Source of the DNA: Polaromonas sp.
GTDB lineage: Bacteria > Pseudomonadota > Gammaproteobacteria > Burkholderiales > Burkholderiaceae_C
Direction: 5' to 3'
DNA length: 64,000 nucleotides
Assembly (NCBI GenBank): GCA_013297865.1
Contig: JAAFIP010000006.1
Span: forward strand, 228,757 to 292,756
Shown: positions 1 through 9,316 of the stretch, in pieces
How the letters are laid out: every line of letters begins with the position of its first letter
How positions within the stretch are numbered: the stretch's first letter is position 1
Translations under genes and position numbers: made by a program
The notes under the pieces: model-generated
What the model was told of the DNA's origin: nothing
What the model saw: the letters and a program-made list of their open reading frames with translations, nothing else
The model's database searches: none

Positions 1-756
1 CAGCACCTGCAGATTGAGGCCATGAAGCTGGCCTTTGCCGACGTGTACAAATTTGTCGCCGAGCCATCGTCAATGGCGGTGACTGCCGCACAAATGCTCG
101 ATGACGCCTATCTGGCCGAGCGTGCGAAACTCATCCGTATGGACAAAGCGCAGGATTTTGGTGCAGGCAACCCCGTCAAAGGCGGCACGATTTACCTCAG
201 CGCCGCTGACGAAAGCGGCATGATGGTGAGCTTCATCCAGAGCAATTACATGGGCTTTGGCTCGGGCTGTGTAGAGCCCAGCTTTGGCATCAGCTTGCAA
301 AACCGCGGTCACGCCTTCAGCCTGGACGCTGCCAGCCCCAACGTAGTAGCACCGGGCAAGCGGCCTTTCCATACCATCATCCCGGCCTTCCTGAGCAAAA
401 ACGACAAGCCGGTGATGAGCTACGGGGTGATGGGTGCCAATATGCAGCCCCAGGGCCATATGCAGACCCTCGTGCGCATGCTGGACTACAAGCAAAATCC
501 GCAGGCCGCCTGCGACGCGCCACGCTGGCGCTACAACGCAGGCCTGGAGATCAATGTGGAAGCCGCGATGAACGCGGACACGGTGCAGGCGTTAAAAGAC
601 CGTGGTCACCAGACGGAGGTGATCAACGATTCGTACCAGGACTTTGGTGCAGGCCAGTTCATTTGGCGTGCGGACGAGGGTGCGGGCGCTGCGGCTGACT
701 TGGGCTATATCGCTGCCAGTGATGCGCGGCGTGATGGACTGGCGGCGGGGTTTTGA
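1..756 (+). CDS. gamma-glutamyltransferase family protein (5'-truncated by window)
   Basis: The frame is open from base 1, so the N-terminal (large-subunit) part lies outside the window. What remains covers the self-cleavage site and the small subunit. A Gly-Gly-Thr motif (Thr codon at 187-189) followed by a strand-like YLSAADESGMMVSFIQSN segment and MGFGSG matches the nucleophile region of the Ntn-hydrolase gamma-glutamyltransferases, where the threonine becomes the new N-terminal nucleophile after autoproteolysis. PGKRPFHTIIPAF and GVMGANMQPQGH are further family landmarks. Members move or hydrolyse gamma-glutamyl groups (glutathione or related amides), usually in the periplasm; the exact substrate cannot be read here. 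The stop is TGA at 754-756, with no terminator evident directly behind it. Confidence 0.9.
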   Translation, partial: QHLQIEAMKLAFADVYKFVAEPSSMAVTAAQMLDDAYLAERAKLIRMDKAQDFGAGNPVKGGTIYLSAADESGMMVSFIQSNYMGFGSGCVEPSFGISLQNRGHAFSLDAASPNVVAPGKRPFHTIIPAFLSKNDKPVMSYGVMGANMQPQGHMQTLVRMLDYKQNPQAACDAPRWRYNAGLEINVEAAMNADTVQALKDRGHQTEVINDSYQDFGAGQFIWRADEGAGAAADLGYIAASDARRDGLAAGF

Positions 757-798
757 GTTGATAGCTTGCAGCAGCCCATGGCATGCTTCCTGTTGTAC

Positions 799-874
799 GC
801 ACGATTGGGTGTACATCGCCCGCCCTCATACTGGAGTACCAGAAATCGGTCGGGCGCTGCACACCCAACCGTGC
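799..874 (+). repeat. hairpin element, copy 1 (conserved 28-nt loop)
   Basis: Arms 799-822 and 851-874 pair over 24 positions with three mismatches and enclose a 28-nt apical segment (823-850, beginning CCCTCATACTGGAG and ending AATCGGT). The apical segment can itself fold weakly through CTGG-AGTA-CCAG. The identical 28-nt segment recurs inverted at 977-1004 on different stem sequences. Confidence 0.8.
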
Positions 875-950
875 AGCGAGGATGGTGGCGCACTACGGGT
901 AGCTTCGTCCACCATCTGTTTGAGCGGGCCGGCAGCGCGCTACGATGTGT

Positions 951-1030
951 GCAGGTGGGATGGTGTACGCCAATCGACCGATTTCTGGTACTCCAGTATG
1001 AGGGCGATTGGCGTACACCATCTCACTTGC
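951..1030 (-). repeat. hairpin element, copy 2 (conserved 28-nt loop, inverted)
   Basis: Arms 951-976 and 1005-1030 pair over about 26 positions with only a couple of mismatches. The inner 19 bp, from GATGGTGTACGCCAATCG outward to the next base, are uninterrupted. The apical segment 977-1004 is the exact reverse complement of 823-850 in copy 1. Once orientation is corrected, the stems of the two copies share only short pieces such as GGTGTAC. Confidence 0.8.
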
Positions 1031-1123
1031 GAAGCCGACAACCTACATGACGCGATGCTGCACACTCGGCAAGTGGAAACACGCTGCACATTGAACTGAA
1101 ACAACGCAATTTACAAGCAAATA

Positions 1124-2041
1124 ATGCCTCCAGCCCAATCAAATATCGCGGGAGCAGCTCCTAAAAATATAGCAGCTGGCGTGCTGCTAGCCATCGCAGG
1201 CTCGGTTGCCTTCAGCGGCAAGGCGATTATTGTCAAGCTGGGCTACCGCTACGGTGTGGACGCGGTGACCTTGCTGATGTACCGCATGCTGCTGGCACTG
1301 CCATTTTTTGCAGTGATGGCGTGGTGGGCCAGCCGCGGCAAAGCGCCACTCACGCGTACGCAGTGGCTGCAGGTCAGCTTTTTGGGTTTTACTGGTTACT
1401 ACCTGGCGAGTTTTCTGGACTTTGCGGGCCTGCAGTACATCAGCGCCAGTCTCGAGCGGCTGATTTTGTATTTGAACCCCACCATCGTGCTGCTGCTGGG
1501 CTGGCTGCTGTGGGGCAAAAAAATCACGCGCCGCCAGATGGCTGCTTTTGCGCTCAGCTATGCTGGTGTGCTGCTGGTGTTTGGACATGAGGTCAAGCTT
1601 GACGGGCTCAACGCCGGCCTGGGAGCGGCTTTGGTGTTTGGCAGCGCCGTGTCCTATGCCGTTTATTTAAGCTACAGCGGCCAGCTGGTGCAAGCGCTGG
1701 GCAGCCTGCGCCTGGCGGGCCTGGCCACCAGTGTGGCCTGTGTGCTGTGCATTGTGCAGTTTGTGGTGCTCAGGCCCCTGAGTGCCATGCAGGTGCCTGC
1801 GCCCGTGCTGTGGCTGTCGCTGCTCAACGCCACCGCGTGTACGGTGATGCCGGTGCTGATGGTGATGATGGCTATTGAGCGCCTGGGCTCAGCCCGCACA
1901 GCGCAGATCGGCATGATCGGCCCCATGTCCACCATTGTCTTGGGAGTGTGGATATTGAACGAACCCATGAACCTGTGGATCATCGCGGGTACGATACTGG
2001 TGCTGGGCGGCGTGTATCTGGTCAGCCGCAGCAAAAATTAA
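1124..2041 (+). CDS. EamA/DMT-family permease
   Basis: A 305-residue integral membrane protein with about ten hydrophobic segments in two EamA-type halves. Recognisable pieces are the N-terminal AIAGSVAFSGKAIIVKLGYRYG, cut here to its family-like GSVAFSGKAIIVKLGY, and a mid-protein RLILYLNPTIVLLL segment. The C-terminal half has the usual ERLGSARTAQIGMIGP. Family members export or import metabolites; the substrate is unknown. Residues 2-17 are encoded by a dispersed-repeat copy (1127-1173), so the N-terminus is atypical. No clear Shine-Dalgarno precedes ATG 1124, and GTG at 1180, after the repeat, is a possible alternative start. The gene stands 31 bp before the quinone oxidoreductase, with which it may be co-transcribed. 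Confidence 0.88.
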   Translation: MPPAQSNIAGAAPKNIAAGVLLAIAGSVAFSGKAIIVKLGYRYGVDAVTLLMYRMLLALPFFAVMAWWASRGKAPLTRTQWLQVSFLGFTGYYLASFLDFAGLQYISASLERLILYLNPTIVLLLGWLLWGKKITRRQMAAFALSYAGVLLVFGHEVKLDGLNAGLGAALVFGSAVSYAVYLSYSGQLVQALGSLRLAGLATSVACVLCIVQFVVLRPLSAMQVPAPVLWLSLLNATACTVMPVLMVMMAIERLGSARTAQIGMIGPMSTIVLGVWILNEPMNLWIIAGTILVLGGVYLVSRSKN

Positions 2042-2072
2042 TGAATTTACTATAACGATTGGAGAACACCTC

Positions 2073-3068
2073 ATGGGTACCTTGACAAGCAAAGCCGTCA
2101 CCATCAACCAGGTTGGCGGCCCCGAGAACATGCAATTGATTGATGTGCAGGTGGGCGAGCCTGCCGCTGGCGAGGTGCGCATTCGCCACCACGCCATTGG
2201 CCTGAATTACATCGATGTATACCAGCGCAGCGGCGTGTACAACCTGCCTTTGCCATTGCGCCTGGGCATGGAAGGCGCGGGCGTGATTGAGGCGGTGGGT
2301 GAGGGCGTGACGCACCTGAAGGTGGGCGACCGCGCTGCCTATGCCAGCCAGCCTCCGGGCAGCTACTGCGAGCTGCGTGTGCTGCCCGCCAAGTGTGTGT
2401 GCAAGCTGCCGGATGCCATCAGTTTTGAAACTGGCGCGGCCATGATGCTCAAGGGCCTGACCACGCAATACCTGCTGCGCAAAACCCTGCCTGCTGGTGG
2501 CCTGAAAGAAGGCGACTATGTGCTGTTCCACGCAGCCGCTGGCGGCGTAGGCCTGATCGCCTGCCAGTGGGCGCGGGCCATGGGCCTGCAGTTGATTGGT
2601 ACGGCAGGCTCGGATGCCAAATGCGCGCTGGCCAAGCAGCACGGCGCGGCTCACACCATCAACTATTCGAGCGAAGATTTTGTAGCCCGTGTGAAAGACA
2701 TTACCGGCGGACGCGGCGTGAAGGTGGTGTACGACTCGGTGGGCAAAGACACCCTGGAGAAATCGCTCGACTGCCTCTCGCCATTTGGCTTGCTGGCCAG
2801 TTTTGGCAATGCCTCGGGCAAAGTGCCGCCGCTGGACATTGGCGTGCTGGGTGCCAAGGGCTCGTTGTACATCAGCCGTCCCACGCTGTTCACCCACATC
2901 GCCACGCGCGAGAGCACGCAGGCCATGGCTGACGATCTGTTTGCCATGGTGGCCAGCGGCAAGGTCACTATCCCGATTGACCAGCGCTACGCGCTGGCCG
3001 ATGTGCAGCAGGCTCACCGCGATCTGGAAGCGCGCAAGACCACAGGCGCTTCAGTGCTGCTGCCTTAA
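2073..3068 (+). CDS. NADPH:quinone oxidoreductase, zeta-crystallin type (MDR superfamily)
   Basis: A 331-residue medium-chain dehydrogenase/reductase. The N-terminal GroES-like domain (about 1-125) contains GMEGAGVIEAVGEGV, and the Rossmann domain contains AAAGGVGLIACQWARAMG (about 150-168), the dinucleotide-binding motif. The zinc-ligand cysteines of alcohol dehydrogenases are absent, as in QOR. The family reduces quinones with NADPH by one-electron transfer in the cytosol. ATG 2073 follows GGAG at 2061-2064 at good spacing. The stop is directly followed by the DUF1853 gene (start 6 bp later), suggesting one transcript. Confidence 0.92.
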   Translation: MGTLTSKAVTINQVGGPENMQLIDVQVGEPAAGEVRIRHHAIGLNYIDVYQRSGVYNLPLPLRLGMEGAGVIEAVGEGVTHLKVGDRAAYASQPPGSYCELRVLPAKCVCKLPDAISFETGAAMMLKGLTTQYLLRKTLPAGGLKEGDYVLFHAAAGGVGLIACQWARAMGLQLIGTAGSDAKCALAKQHGAAHTINYSSEDFVARVKDITGGRGVKVVYDSVGKDTLEKSLDCLSPFGLLASFGNASGKVPPLDIGVLGAKGSLYISRPTLFTHIATRESTQAMADDLFAMVASGKVTIPIDQRYALADVQQAHRDLEARKTTGASVLLP

Positions 3069-3074
3069 GCCTTG

Positions 3075-3989
3075 ATGCAGGACAGCCGAGAGCTGAACGC
3101 AGCTCAGCACCTGGCTGCACTGCGCTGGCTGCTGCTGTCGCCACCCCTGGTGGTGCCACCAGATGCCAGCACGCCTTTGGCAGACATGGGCTCTGCCGAT
3201 CAGGCGGCCATCGCACCATGGCTGGAAGCGCTGCAGGCCGACAGTAGCCCGCTGATGGCCTGGATGCAGCAGCGTTTGCAGGCCCGCATTGGGCGCTATG
3301 CGGAGCAGTTGCTGGAGTTCTACCTCACACACGGCCCCACGCACCGCTTGCTGGCGGCACATGTGCCTTTGCGCGCCATGGTCGATGGCCTCACAGTCAC
3401 GCAGGGCGAGCTGGATTTTCTCCTGGTGGATGCACAAGGGCAGCACATCCACTGGGAGTTGGCAGTCAAGTTCTTTCTGTGCATGGCCACAGGCGCTGTG
3501 GCCACTCCGGCAGACTTCATTGGGCCCAATGGCGTGGAAACCCTGGCGCATAAATGGCACAAGCTGTTTGCCCGCCAACTTGCCCACACGCCACCTGCGC
3601 CCTGGGATGGGCACACATGGCGGCAGCAGGCTTTCACCCGTGGCTGGATGTTCTACCGCTGGGGCCACGCTGTGCCGAGCTGCGAGGCCCTGCACCCACA
3701 GCACGGCACAGCCTGGTGGATTGACTTTGAGCAGATGGCCGACCTGCCTGACGCGCCCTACGCCTATCTGCCGCGCCTGCAATGGATGGCACCTTTGCAG
3801 TCCCTGGCGCAGTTGGGCCCTGAAGCTGTCGTGCTGTCGCGCAGCGAGATGGGCAAGCACCTGCTGGCGCTGTGGGCCAGTACCCAGCGCAGCAGCGATG
3901 CGCAGATGATGGCGCAGTGCAGTGGTGTGGACGGGCAGCTGGAGGTGCAGCGGTTTTTTGTGCGCCCGCCGCGCGCAAAACAGGCCTAG
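3075..3989 (+). CDS. DUF1853 family protein
   Basis: About 304 residues from ATG 3075; TTG at 3072 is an alternative. Family hallmarks are the N-terminal LRWLLLSPPL, the central IGRYAEQLLEFYL and ...GELDFLL, and HWELAVKFFLCM. The family function is unknown; the HWE-x-AVKF arrangement resembles restriction-endonuclease-like folds, but that is only a suggestion. The gene is tightly behind the quinone oxidoreductase and convergent with the Na/Pi cotransporter gene, whose end is 16 bp away. No terminator hairpin is obvious in that gap. Confidence 0.85.
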   Translation: MQDSRELNAAQHLAALRWLLLSPPLVVPPDASTPLADMGSADQAAIAPWLEALQADSSPLMAWMQQRLQARIGRYAEQLLEFYLTHGPTHRLLAAHVPLRAMVDGLTVTQGELDFLLVDAQGQHIHWELAVKFFLCMATGAVATPADFIGPNGVETLAHKWHKLFARQLAHTPPAPWDGHTWRQQAFTRGWMFYRWGHAVPSCEALHPQHGTAWWIDFEQMADLPDAPYAYLPRLQWMAPLQSLAQLGPEAVVLSRSEMGKHLLALWASTQRSSDAQMMAQCSGVDGQLEVQRFFVRPPRAKQA

Positions 3990-4005
3990 CTGCCTGCAAG
4001 CGTCT

Positions 4006-5685
4006 TCACAATTTGTCCAGCGGCATCGGTTTGCTGGCAGCAATCAGGTTGGCCTGGCGCAGTCGCGTGGGGCTGAGCGCTCCGGCAGAGTCAAGAATGG
4101 GGTAGGCTATCGAGCAGATATGCGAGTTGATGCGCTTGAGCTCGCTGATCAGGTCCAGGTGCAAGCTGCTGGTCTCGATGCTGTGTACGGTGTTGTCTGC
4201 CAGACGCGCGAGATGGTTGGAAGCAAAGGTGTGTTCCAGGTCGCGGAAGCGGGCTTTTTCTTCCAGCAGTCTTTGCGCATCGCGCACATTGCCGTTGAGA
4301 AACACGCTCATCGACAGCCGCAGATTGTTCACCAGGCGGCCATGCAGCTCGCAGATCTCGCCCATGCCAGCATCAGAAAAATTGCGCCTTTTTTTGATCT
4401 TTTTGTCTTCAACATCCTGCAGCACCCGCTCGATGATGTCGCCAATCTGCTCCATGTTGATGGTAAAGCTGATGATGTCGGTCCAGCGGCGGCTTTCTTC
4501 CTCGCCCAGGGCCTGGCGCGAGATTTTGGTCAGATAGTATTTGATGGCGGAATACAGCTGGTCTACCGTATCGTCGAGCTTGCGCAGGTCTTCGGCCAGA
4601 GCCAGGTCGTTGTCCTTGATGACGGTGAGCGTGCCGTGCAGCATGGTTTCTACCACATCGGCCTGGTGCAGCGCCTCGCGCGCAGCGCAGGAGATGGCCA
4701 GCGAGGGCGTGGCCAGCGCAGAGGGGTCCAGATGGCGTGGGCGTGACAGTGCGCCGTCTTTGGCAGGCGGTAGCAGCTTGCCAACCCAGCTTGCAATAAC
4801 CCCGGTAAAACTGATAAAGAACAGTGCCACAGCAATATTGAATGCCAGGTGAAACGCCACCACCTGCGTGGCGGTACCGCCCACCATCGGGCTGGCGTGC
4901 TGCAGCCACAGCCCAATCAGCGGCGCAGCAGCCAGCACCCCCATGGCTTTGAAGAGCAAATTGCCCAGCGGCACCTGACGCACGCTCAGGGCAGACCGGG
5001 CTGTCGTGAGCACCGCCAGCAAACCGCTGCCCAGATTGGCCCCCAACACCAAACCCAAGGCCACGTCCATGGGCACCATCTGCGAGGCAGCCAGGGTAGC
5101 CACCAGCAGCACGGTAGCCAGGCTGGAATAGGCCAGCACGGCCAGTACAGCACCCACCGTAATCTCCAGCAGCAAGTCGCTGCTAAGGGACTTGAGCGCG
5201 GTTTGCACCACGGGCGACTGCGTTAGCACACGGGTGGACTCGCTGATCAAAGCCAGCGCCAGCAGCATCAGCCCCAAGCCAATCAAAATGCGCCCCACGC
5301 GGCCCACGGTGGTGGACTGGCGCGCAATGAACAGCACCACGCCCAGAAATATCAACAGCGGCGACAGCCAGCTCAGGTCAAAGTGAAACACCACGGCCAT
5401 CAGGCTGGTGCCCACATCGGCACCCAGCATCACAGCCAGCGCTGCGGGCAGGGTAACGATTCCCTGGCCCACAAAGGCCGCCACGATCAGCGCCGTGGCG
5501 GTGCTGGACTGCACCACTGCTGTTACGCCCACACCGGCCAGAGCGGCGGTTGCGCGGTTGCTGGTAGCCTGCGCCAGCACATGCCGCAGATTGGCCCCCA
5601 ACACGCGCAGGATGCCAGTGCGCACCAGATGGGTGCCCCACACCAGCAGGGCCACAGCAGCGAGAAGGTTCAGTAAATGCTTCAT
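4006..5685 (-). CDS. Na/Pi cotransporter family protein with C-terminal PhoU-like domain
   Basis: A 559-residue protein. The first ~310 residues form two Na/Pi-cotransporter repeats. Repeat one has the signature QSSTATALIVAAFVGQGIV and LGADVGTS; repeat two has LGANLGSGLLAV and a degenerate SSLATVLLVATLAAS in place of the second QSS motif. After the membrane part (about residue 340 on) comes a helical PhoU-like domain with EQIGDIIERVLQDVEDKK. Such proteins (NptA/YjbB type) move phosphate with sodium across the inner membrane; the PhoU part probably regulates this. The gene stands alone on the minus strand, with a dispersed repeat in its upstream region. Confidence 0.9.
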   Translation of the reverse strand: MKHLLNLLAAVALLVWGTHLVRTGILRVLGANLRHVLAQATSNRATAALAGVGVTAVVQSSTATALIVAAFVGQGIVTLPAALAVMLGADVGTSLMAVVFHFDLSWLSPLLIFLGVVLFIARQSTTVGRVGRILIGLGLMLLALALISESTRVLTQSPVVQTALKSLSSDLLLEITVGAVLAVLAYSSLATVLLVATLAASQMVPMDVALGLVLGANLGSGLLAVLTTARSALSVRQVPLGNLLFKAMGVLAAAPLIGLWLQHASPMVGGTATQVVAFHLAFNIAVALFFISFTGVIASWVGKLLPPAKDGALSRPRHLDPSALATPSLAISCAAREALHQADVVETMLHGTLTVIKDNDLALAEDLRKLDDTVDQLYSAIKYYLTKISRQALGEEESRRWTDIISFTINMEQIGDIIERVLQDVEDKKIKKRRNFSDAGMGEICELHGRLVNNLRLSMSVFLNGNVRDAQRLLEEKARFRDLEHTFASNHLARLADNTVHSIETSSLHLDLISELKRINSHICSIAYPILDSAGALSPTRLRQANLIAASKPMPLDKL

Positions 5686-5737
5686 GTCAGAGAAGACTTT
5701 ACTATACCCCCAAAGTGCTACTTGGGAAAAAAGTAGT

Positions 5738-5783
5738 CCTCCAGCCCAATAGAATGCCGCGCGGGCAGCTATTGAATTGATAG
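5738..5783 (+). repeat. dispersed ~50-bp repeat, copy 2
   Basis: Matches the family core CCAATAGAATATCGCGGGAG with small changes and ends in the GCTATT...ATAG half-hairpin. It lies between the Na/Pi cotransporter start and the lspA stop (both minus strand), 1 bp from the lspA stop, and could act as a 3'-end structure for the ileS-lspA transcript. Confidence 0.85.
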
Positions 5784-5784
5784 T

Positions 5785-6273
5785 CTATCGGGCGCGCCGA
5801 ACCCGCAGGATCTCGTCCAGAATCAGGCACACTGCGCCAATCGTGATACCGCTGTCGGCAATATTGAAAGCCGGAAAATGCCAACCACCCCAGTGGAAAT
5901 CCAGAAAATCCACCACATAGCCATGCATCAGGCGATCCACCACATTACCCACCGCGCCGCCCAGAATGCAGGCCAGCGCAAAGGCAAACAGCTTCTGCCC
6001 AGGGTGTGAGCGCAGCATCCAGACGATGAAGATGGTGGCTACCACGCCAATGCCAGTAAACAGCCAGCGCTGCCAGCCGCCAGCGCCTGCCAGAAAGCTG
6101 AACGCTGCGCCCGTGTTATGTACCCGCACCACGTTGAAAAAGCTCAGCACCTGGGTGCTGTCGCCCAGCTTGTAGTAGCCCAGGATCAAGGTTTTGGTGA
6201 ACTGGTCTGCAATGCAGATGATGAGCGCCAGGCCCAGCCACGGCCAGATCGAGGAACTGGATGATTTGGCCAT
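5785..6273 (-). CDS. lspA: lipoprotein signal peptidase (signal peptidase II)
   Basis: A 162-residue inner-membrane aspartyl protease with four membrane segments that cleaves the signal peptide of diacylglyceryl-modified prolipoproteins. The two catalytic aspartates are visible in [15 protein letters not shown] and [11 protein letters not shown]. The start codon abuts the ileS stop without any spacer, so the two are translationally linked. The ribF-ileS-lspA order is typical of Burkholderiales. The window encodes several lipobox proteins that would be its substrates. Confidence 0.97.
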   Translation of the reverse strand: MAKSSSSSIWPWLGLALIICIADQFTKTLILGYYKLGDSTQVLSFFNVVRVHNTGAAFSFLAGAGGWQRWLFTGIGVVATIFIVWMLRSHPGQKLFAFALACILGGAVGNVVDRLMHGYVVDFLDFHWGGWHFPAFNIADSGITIGAVCLILDEILRVRRAR

Positions 6274-9159
6274 TTATGCAAACTCCCGCGCTTCGCCAGC
6301 GCCATACAGGTTACTGGTGCAGCGGCCGCAGATGCTGGGGTGCGCCGCGTCGATGCCTACGTCAGCACGGTAGTGCCAGCAGCGTTCACACTTGGCATGC
6401 TCTGACGCCGTGACCGATGTGGACAGCGCACTGCCAGAGGTCAGAGTGACTGCCGAGGTGATGAAGACAAACTTCAGGTCGTCGCCCAGCGTGGACAGCA
6501 GAGCAAAGTCTTGCGCGGGCACGGTGAGCTGCACCTGCGCCTGCAGCGAGCTGCCCACCTTGCCGTCGGCACGCAAGGTCTCGATGTCCTTGTTCACGCT
6601 GTCGCGGATCTCGCGGATGCGGCTCCACTTGCTGATCAGGGCTTGATCGGCTGCGCCAAGCTTCCAGTAGGTCTCGGTAAAAATCGTGCCTGAAGCTGAT
6701 TTGCCAAAATCCTTCCACGCCTCTTCAGCAGTGAAGCTGAGAAACGGTGCCATCCAGCGCAGCATGGCGTGGGTGATGTGCCATAGCGCGGTTTGCGCAC
6801 TGCGGCGGGCGTGGGAGTTGGCGGCGCTGGTGTAGAGCCGGTCTTTCAGAATGTCCAGATAAAAGCCGCCCAGGTCTTCGCTGCAGTACAGCTGCAGCTT
6901 GGCCACGACGGGGTGGAATTCATACACTTGGTAGTGCGCCAGAATGTCGGTTTGCAACTGGCTGGCGCGCGACAGGGCGTAGCGGTCAATCTCGAGCAGC
7001 TCAGCCAGAGGCACGGCATCTTTGGTGGCATCAAAATCGCTCACATTGGCCAGCAAAAATCGCAGGGTGTTGCGGATGCGGCGGTAGCTGTCCACCACGC
7101 GGGCAAGGATTTTGTCGTCCCCGGCAATATCGCCCGAGTAGTCGCTGGCAGCCACCCACAGGCGAATGATCTCTGCGCCTAGCTTGTCATTGACGATTTG
7201 AGGCTCGATGCCGTTTTTCAGGCTCTTGCTCATCTTGATGCCTTTGCTGTCCACCGTAAAGCCATGCGTGAGCAGGCCGCGGTAAGGCGCGCGGTCATAC
7301 ATGGCGCAGGCCGTCAGCATCGAGCTGTGGAACCAGCCGCGGTGCTGGTCATGACCTTCCAGGTACAAATCAGCCTCGGGGCCGGGCGCGCCTGTGCGGG
7401 GGTCGATCTCGGTATGTGCGTTGGGCGTGGAGCCGTCGGCGGCGCGGTGGCTACCCTTAAGCACGGTGGTGTGGGTGGTGCCTGAATCAAACCAGACTTC
7501 CAGAATGTCCGTGCTTTTGGTGTAGCGCTCGGCATCTTTGGCGCCCACCTGTGCAAAGATGTCCGCCGTGCTGGCCTTGCTCCATGCTTCGACGCCACCG
7601 GCTTGCACCATGCTGGCGGCTACATCGAGAATTTCCATCGTCATGGGATGCAGCTCGCCGCTGTCCACATGCAAGAACAGGGGCAGGGGCACGCCCCAGC
7701 TGCGCTGGCGGCTGATGCACCAATCGGGTCGGCCCGCGATCATGTCGCGCAGCCGGGTGCGTCCGTTTTCGGGGAAGAAGCTGGTGTGCCCAATGGCGTC
7801 CAGCGCAAGCTGGCGCAGCGTCTTGGGCGCTTTGTCTTTGGTGAACATGCCCACACCTTCATCCATGCGGATAAACCACTGCGCTGCAGCGCGGTAGATG
7901 ACAGGCGTTTTGTGCCGCCAGCAGTGCGGGTAGCTGTGCACGATATTCGTGGTGGCAAACAGGCGGTCTGACTGGCCCAGCACTTCGATCACGCGCTCGC
8001 AGGCTTTCCAGATGTTCAAGCCACCGAACAGCGGCAAGGCCTCTTCATAGCGGCCATTGCCCTGCACGGGGTTCAAGATGTCGTCGTACTTCATGCCGTG
8101 GGCCACGCAGCTGTTGAAGTCTTCCACACCATAGGCTGGCGATGAGTGCACGATACCTGTGCCGTCGTCTGCTGTGGCGTAGTCGGCCAGGTAGATCGGT
8201 GCGAGGCGGCGGTAGCCTGCATCCACGTCGTACAACGGGTGCTTGAAGTTGATCTGCCCCAGGTTTTTACCCAAGGTGGTGGCCAGCACTTTGCCTTCGA
8301 GCTTATAGCGCTCCAGGCACTTGTCCACCAAGGTCTCAGCCAGCAGCAGCACACCACGCACGGTGTCTACCAGCGCGTAGGAGAGCTCGGGGTTCAGATT
8401 GAGCGCCTGGTTGGCAGGAATCGTCCATGCAGTCGTGGTCCAGATGACGGCCAAGGCTTTTTGGCCGAGCGCAGGCAGACCGAATGCGGCGGCCAGCTTG
8501 GCGGGCTCGGCACATTCAAAGCCCACATCCAGTGTCTGCGATTTTTTGTCGGCGTATTCGATTTCAAACTCGGCCAGCGAGGAGCCGCAGTCGAAGCACC
8601 AGTACACGGGCTTGAGCCCCCGGTAGACAAAGCCGCGCTCCATCACGCGCTTGAAGGCGCGGATTTCGTCAGCTTCGGTCTTGAAATCCATGGTGCGGTA
8701 GGGTCTGTCCCACTCGCCCAGCACGCCCAGGCGTTTGAAGTCAGCCATTTGTCCGGCAATTTGCTCGGTGGCAAAGGCTCGGCTTTTGGCCTGCATCTCA
8801 TCGCGCGGCAGGTTGCGGCCATGCAGTTTTTCGATGGCGTTTTCAATCGGCAAACCATGGCAGTCCCAGCCGGGGATGTACTGCGCGTCCAGGCCATCGA
8901 GTTGACGCGCCTTGACAATCATGTCCTTGAGAATTTTGTTGACCGCATGGCCCATGTGGATCTGGCCATTGGCATAGGGCGGGCCGTCGTGCAGGATGAA
9001 TTTGGGTTTGCCCAAACGCGAGTCGCGCAGGATTTTGTAGATGCCCTTGTCGTCCCATTCCTTGACCCAGGCAGGCTCGCGCTTGGGCAGGTCGCCACGC
9101 ATGGGGAAGGGCGTGTCAGGCAGGTTCAGGGTCTGGCGGTAATCAACTTTGTCAGTCAT
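6274..9159 (-). CDS. ileS: isoleucyl-tRNA synthetase
   Basis: A 961-residue class I aminoacyl-tRNA synthetase charging tRNA-Ile. The HIGH-type motif is in [18 protein letters not shown] (near residue 60) and the KMSKS loop in [11 protein letters not shown]. The editing domain lies between them ([18 protein letters not shown]). A C-terminal zinc-finger cysteine set ([12 protein letters not shown]...CGRC) is that of the bacterial type. Length is normal. The gene lies between ribF, 157 bp upstream, and lspA, immediately downstream. Confidence 0.98.
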   Translation of the reverse strand: MTDKVDYRQTLNLPDTPFPMRGDLPKREPAWVKEWDDKGIYKILRDSRLGKPKFILHDGPPYANGQIHMGHAVNKILKDMIVKARQLDGLDAQYIPGWDCHGLPIENAIEKLHGRNLPRDEMQAKSRAFATEQIAGQMADFKRLGVLGEWDRPYRTMDFKTEADEIRAFKRVMERGFVYRGLKPVYWCFDCGSSLAEFEIEYADKKSQTLDVGFECAEPAKLAAAFGLPALGQKALAVIWTTTAWTIPANQALNLNPELSYALVDTVRGVLLLAETLVDKCLERYKLEGKVLATTLGKNLGQINFKHPLYDVDAGYRRLAPIYLADYATADDGTGIVHSSPAYGVEDFNSCVAHGMKYDDILNPVQGNGRYEEALPLFGGLNIWKACERVIEVLGQSDRLFATTNIVHSYPHCWRHKTPVIYRAAAQWFIRMDEGVGMFTKDKAPKTLRQLALDAIGHTSFFPENGRTRLRDMIAGRPDWCISRQRSWGVPLPLFLHVDSGELHPMTMEILDVAASMVQAGGVEAWSKASTADIFAQVGAKDAERYTKSTDILEVWFDSGTTHTTVLKGSHRAADGSTPNAHTEIDPRTGAPGPEADLYLEGHDQHRGWFHSSMLTACAMYDRAPYRGLLTHGFTVDSKGIKMSKSLKNGIEPQIVNDKLGAEIIRLWVAASDYSGDIAGDDKILARVVDSYRRIRNTLRFLLANVSDFDATKDAVPLAELLEIDRYALSRASQLQTDILAHYQVYEFHPVVAKLQLYCSEDLGGFYLDILKDRLYTSAANSHARRSAQTALWHITHAMLRWMAPFLSFTAEEAWKDFGKSASGTIFTETYWKLGAADQALISKWSRIREIRDSVNKDIETLRADGKVGSSLQAQVQLTVPAQDFALLSTLGDDLKFVFITSAVTLTSGSALSTSVTASEHAKCERCWHYRADVGIDAAHPSICGRCTSNLYGAGEAREFA

Positions 9160-9176
9160 GGTGGAGCAAAAATTTA

Positions 9177-9261
9177 GGTAACGCGAAAAACGCAGAAGAG
9201 GCCAGAAAAAGCGCTAAAAAATGGACAGAAGCCGTTAGCGTTTTTGCCCGTGTGCGTTAAC
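9177..9261. repeat. imperfect inverted repeat upstream of ileS
   Basis: Elements 9178-9193 (GTAACGCGAAAAACGC) and 9238-9261 are complementary in two blocks: GAAAAACGC with GCGTTTTTG, and GTAACGC with GCGTTAAC. They bracket an A-rich centre. The repeat sits in the 5' leader of ileS and could fold in its mRNA. A role in regulation is a guess; no known riboswitch or leader peptide is recognised. Confidence 0.4.
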
Positions 9262-9316
9262 CCGTTGAATTGGTGTTAGCCGGGAAAACAACTCATGAAG
9301 CGGGGCCGCTGCCCCT

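Larger units (their letters stand above)
757..1123. other. gene-free stretch of 367 bp with two related hairpins
   Basis: No convincing gene lies here; the short ORFs crossing it read through the hairpins in several frames. It holds two long stem-loops in opposite orientation (799-874 and 951-1030), annotated separately. The remaining sequence (875-950 and 1031-1123) shows nothing recognisable. The 3' edge runs into the EamA gene, whose first codons are made of a dispersed repeat. Confidence 0.7.

Noticed and set aside
757..795. Further degenerate copy of the dispersed repeat just after the gamma-glutamyltransferase stop
   Set aside because: Only TTGATAGCT and GCAGCCCAT match; too short and rearranged to count.
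2022..3017. Long minus-strand open frame (331 codons) opposite the quinone oxidoreductase
   Set aside because: The plus strand encodes a clear MDR enzyme with the expected motifs and ribosome site; the opposite frame is open because of high third-position GC and resembles nothing.
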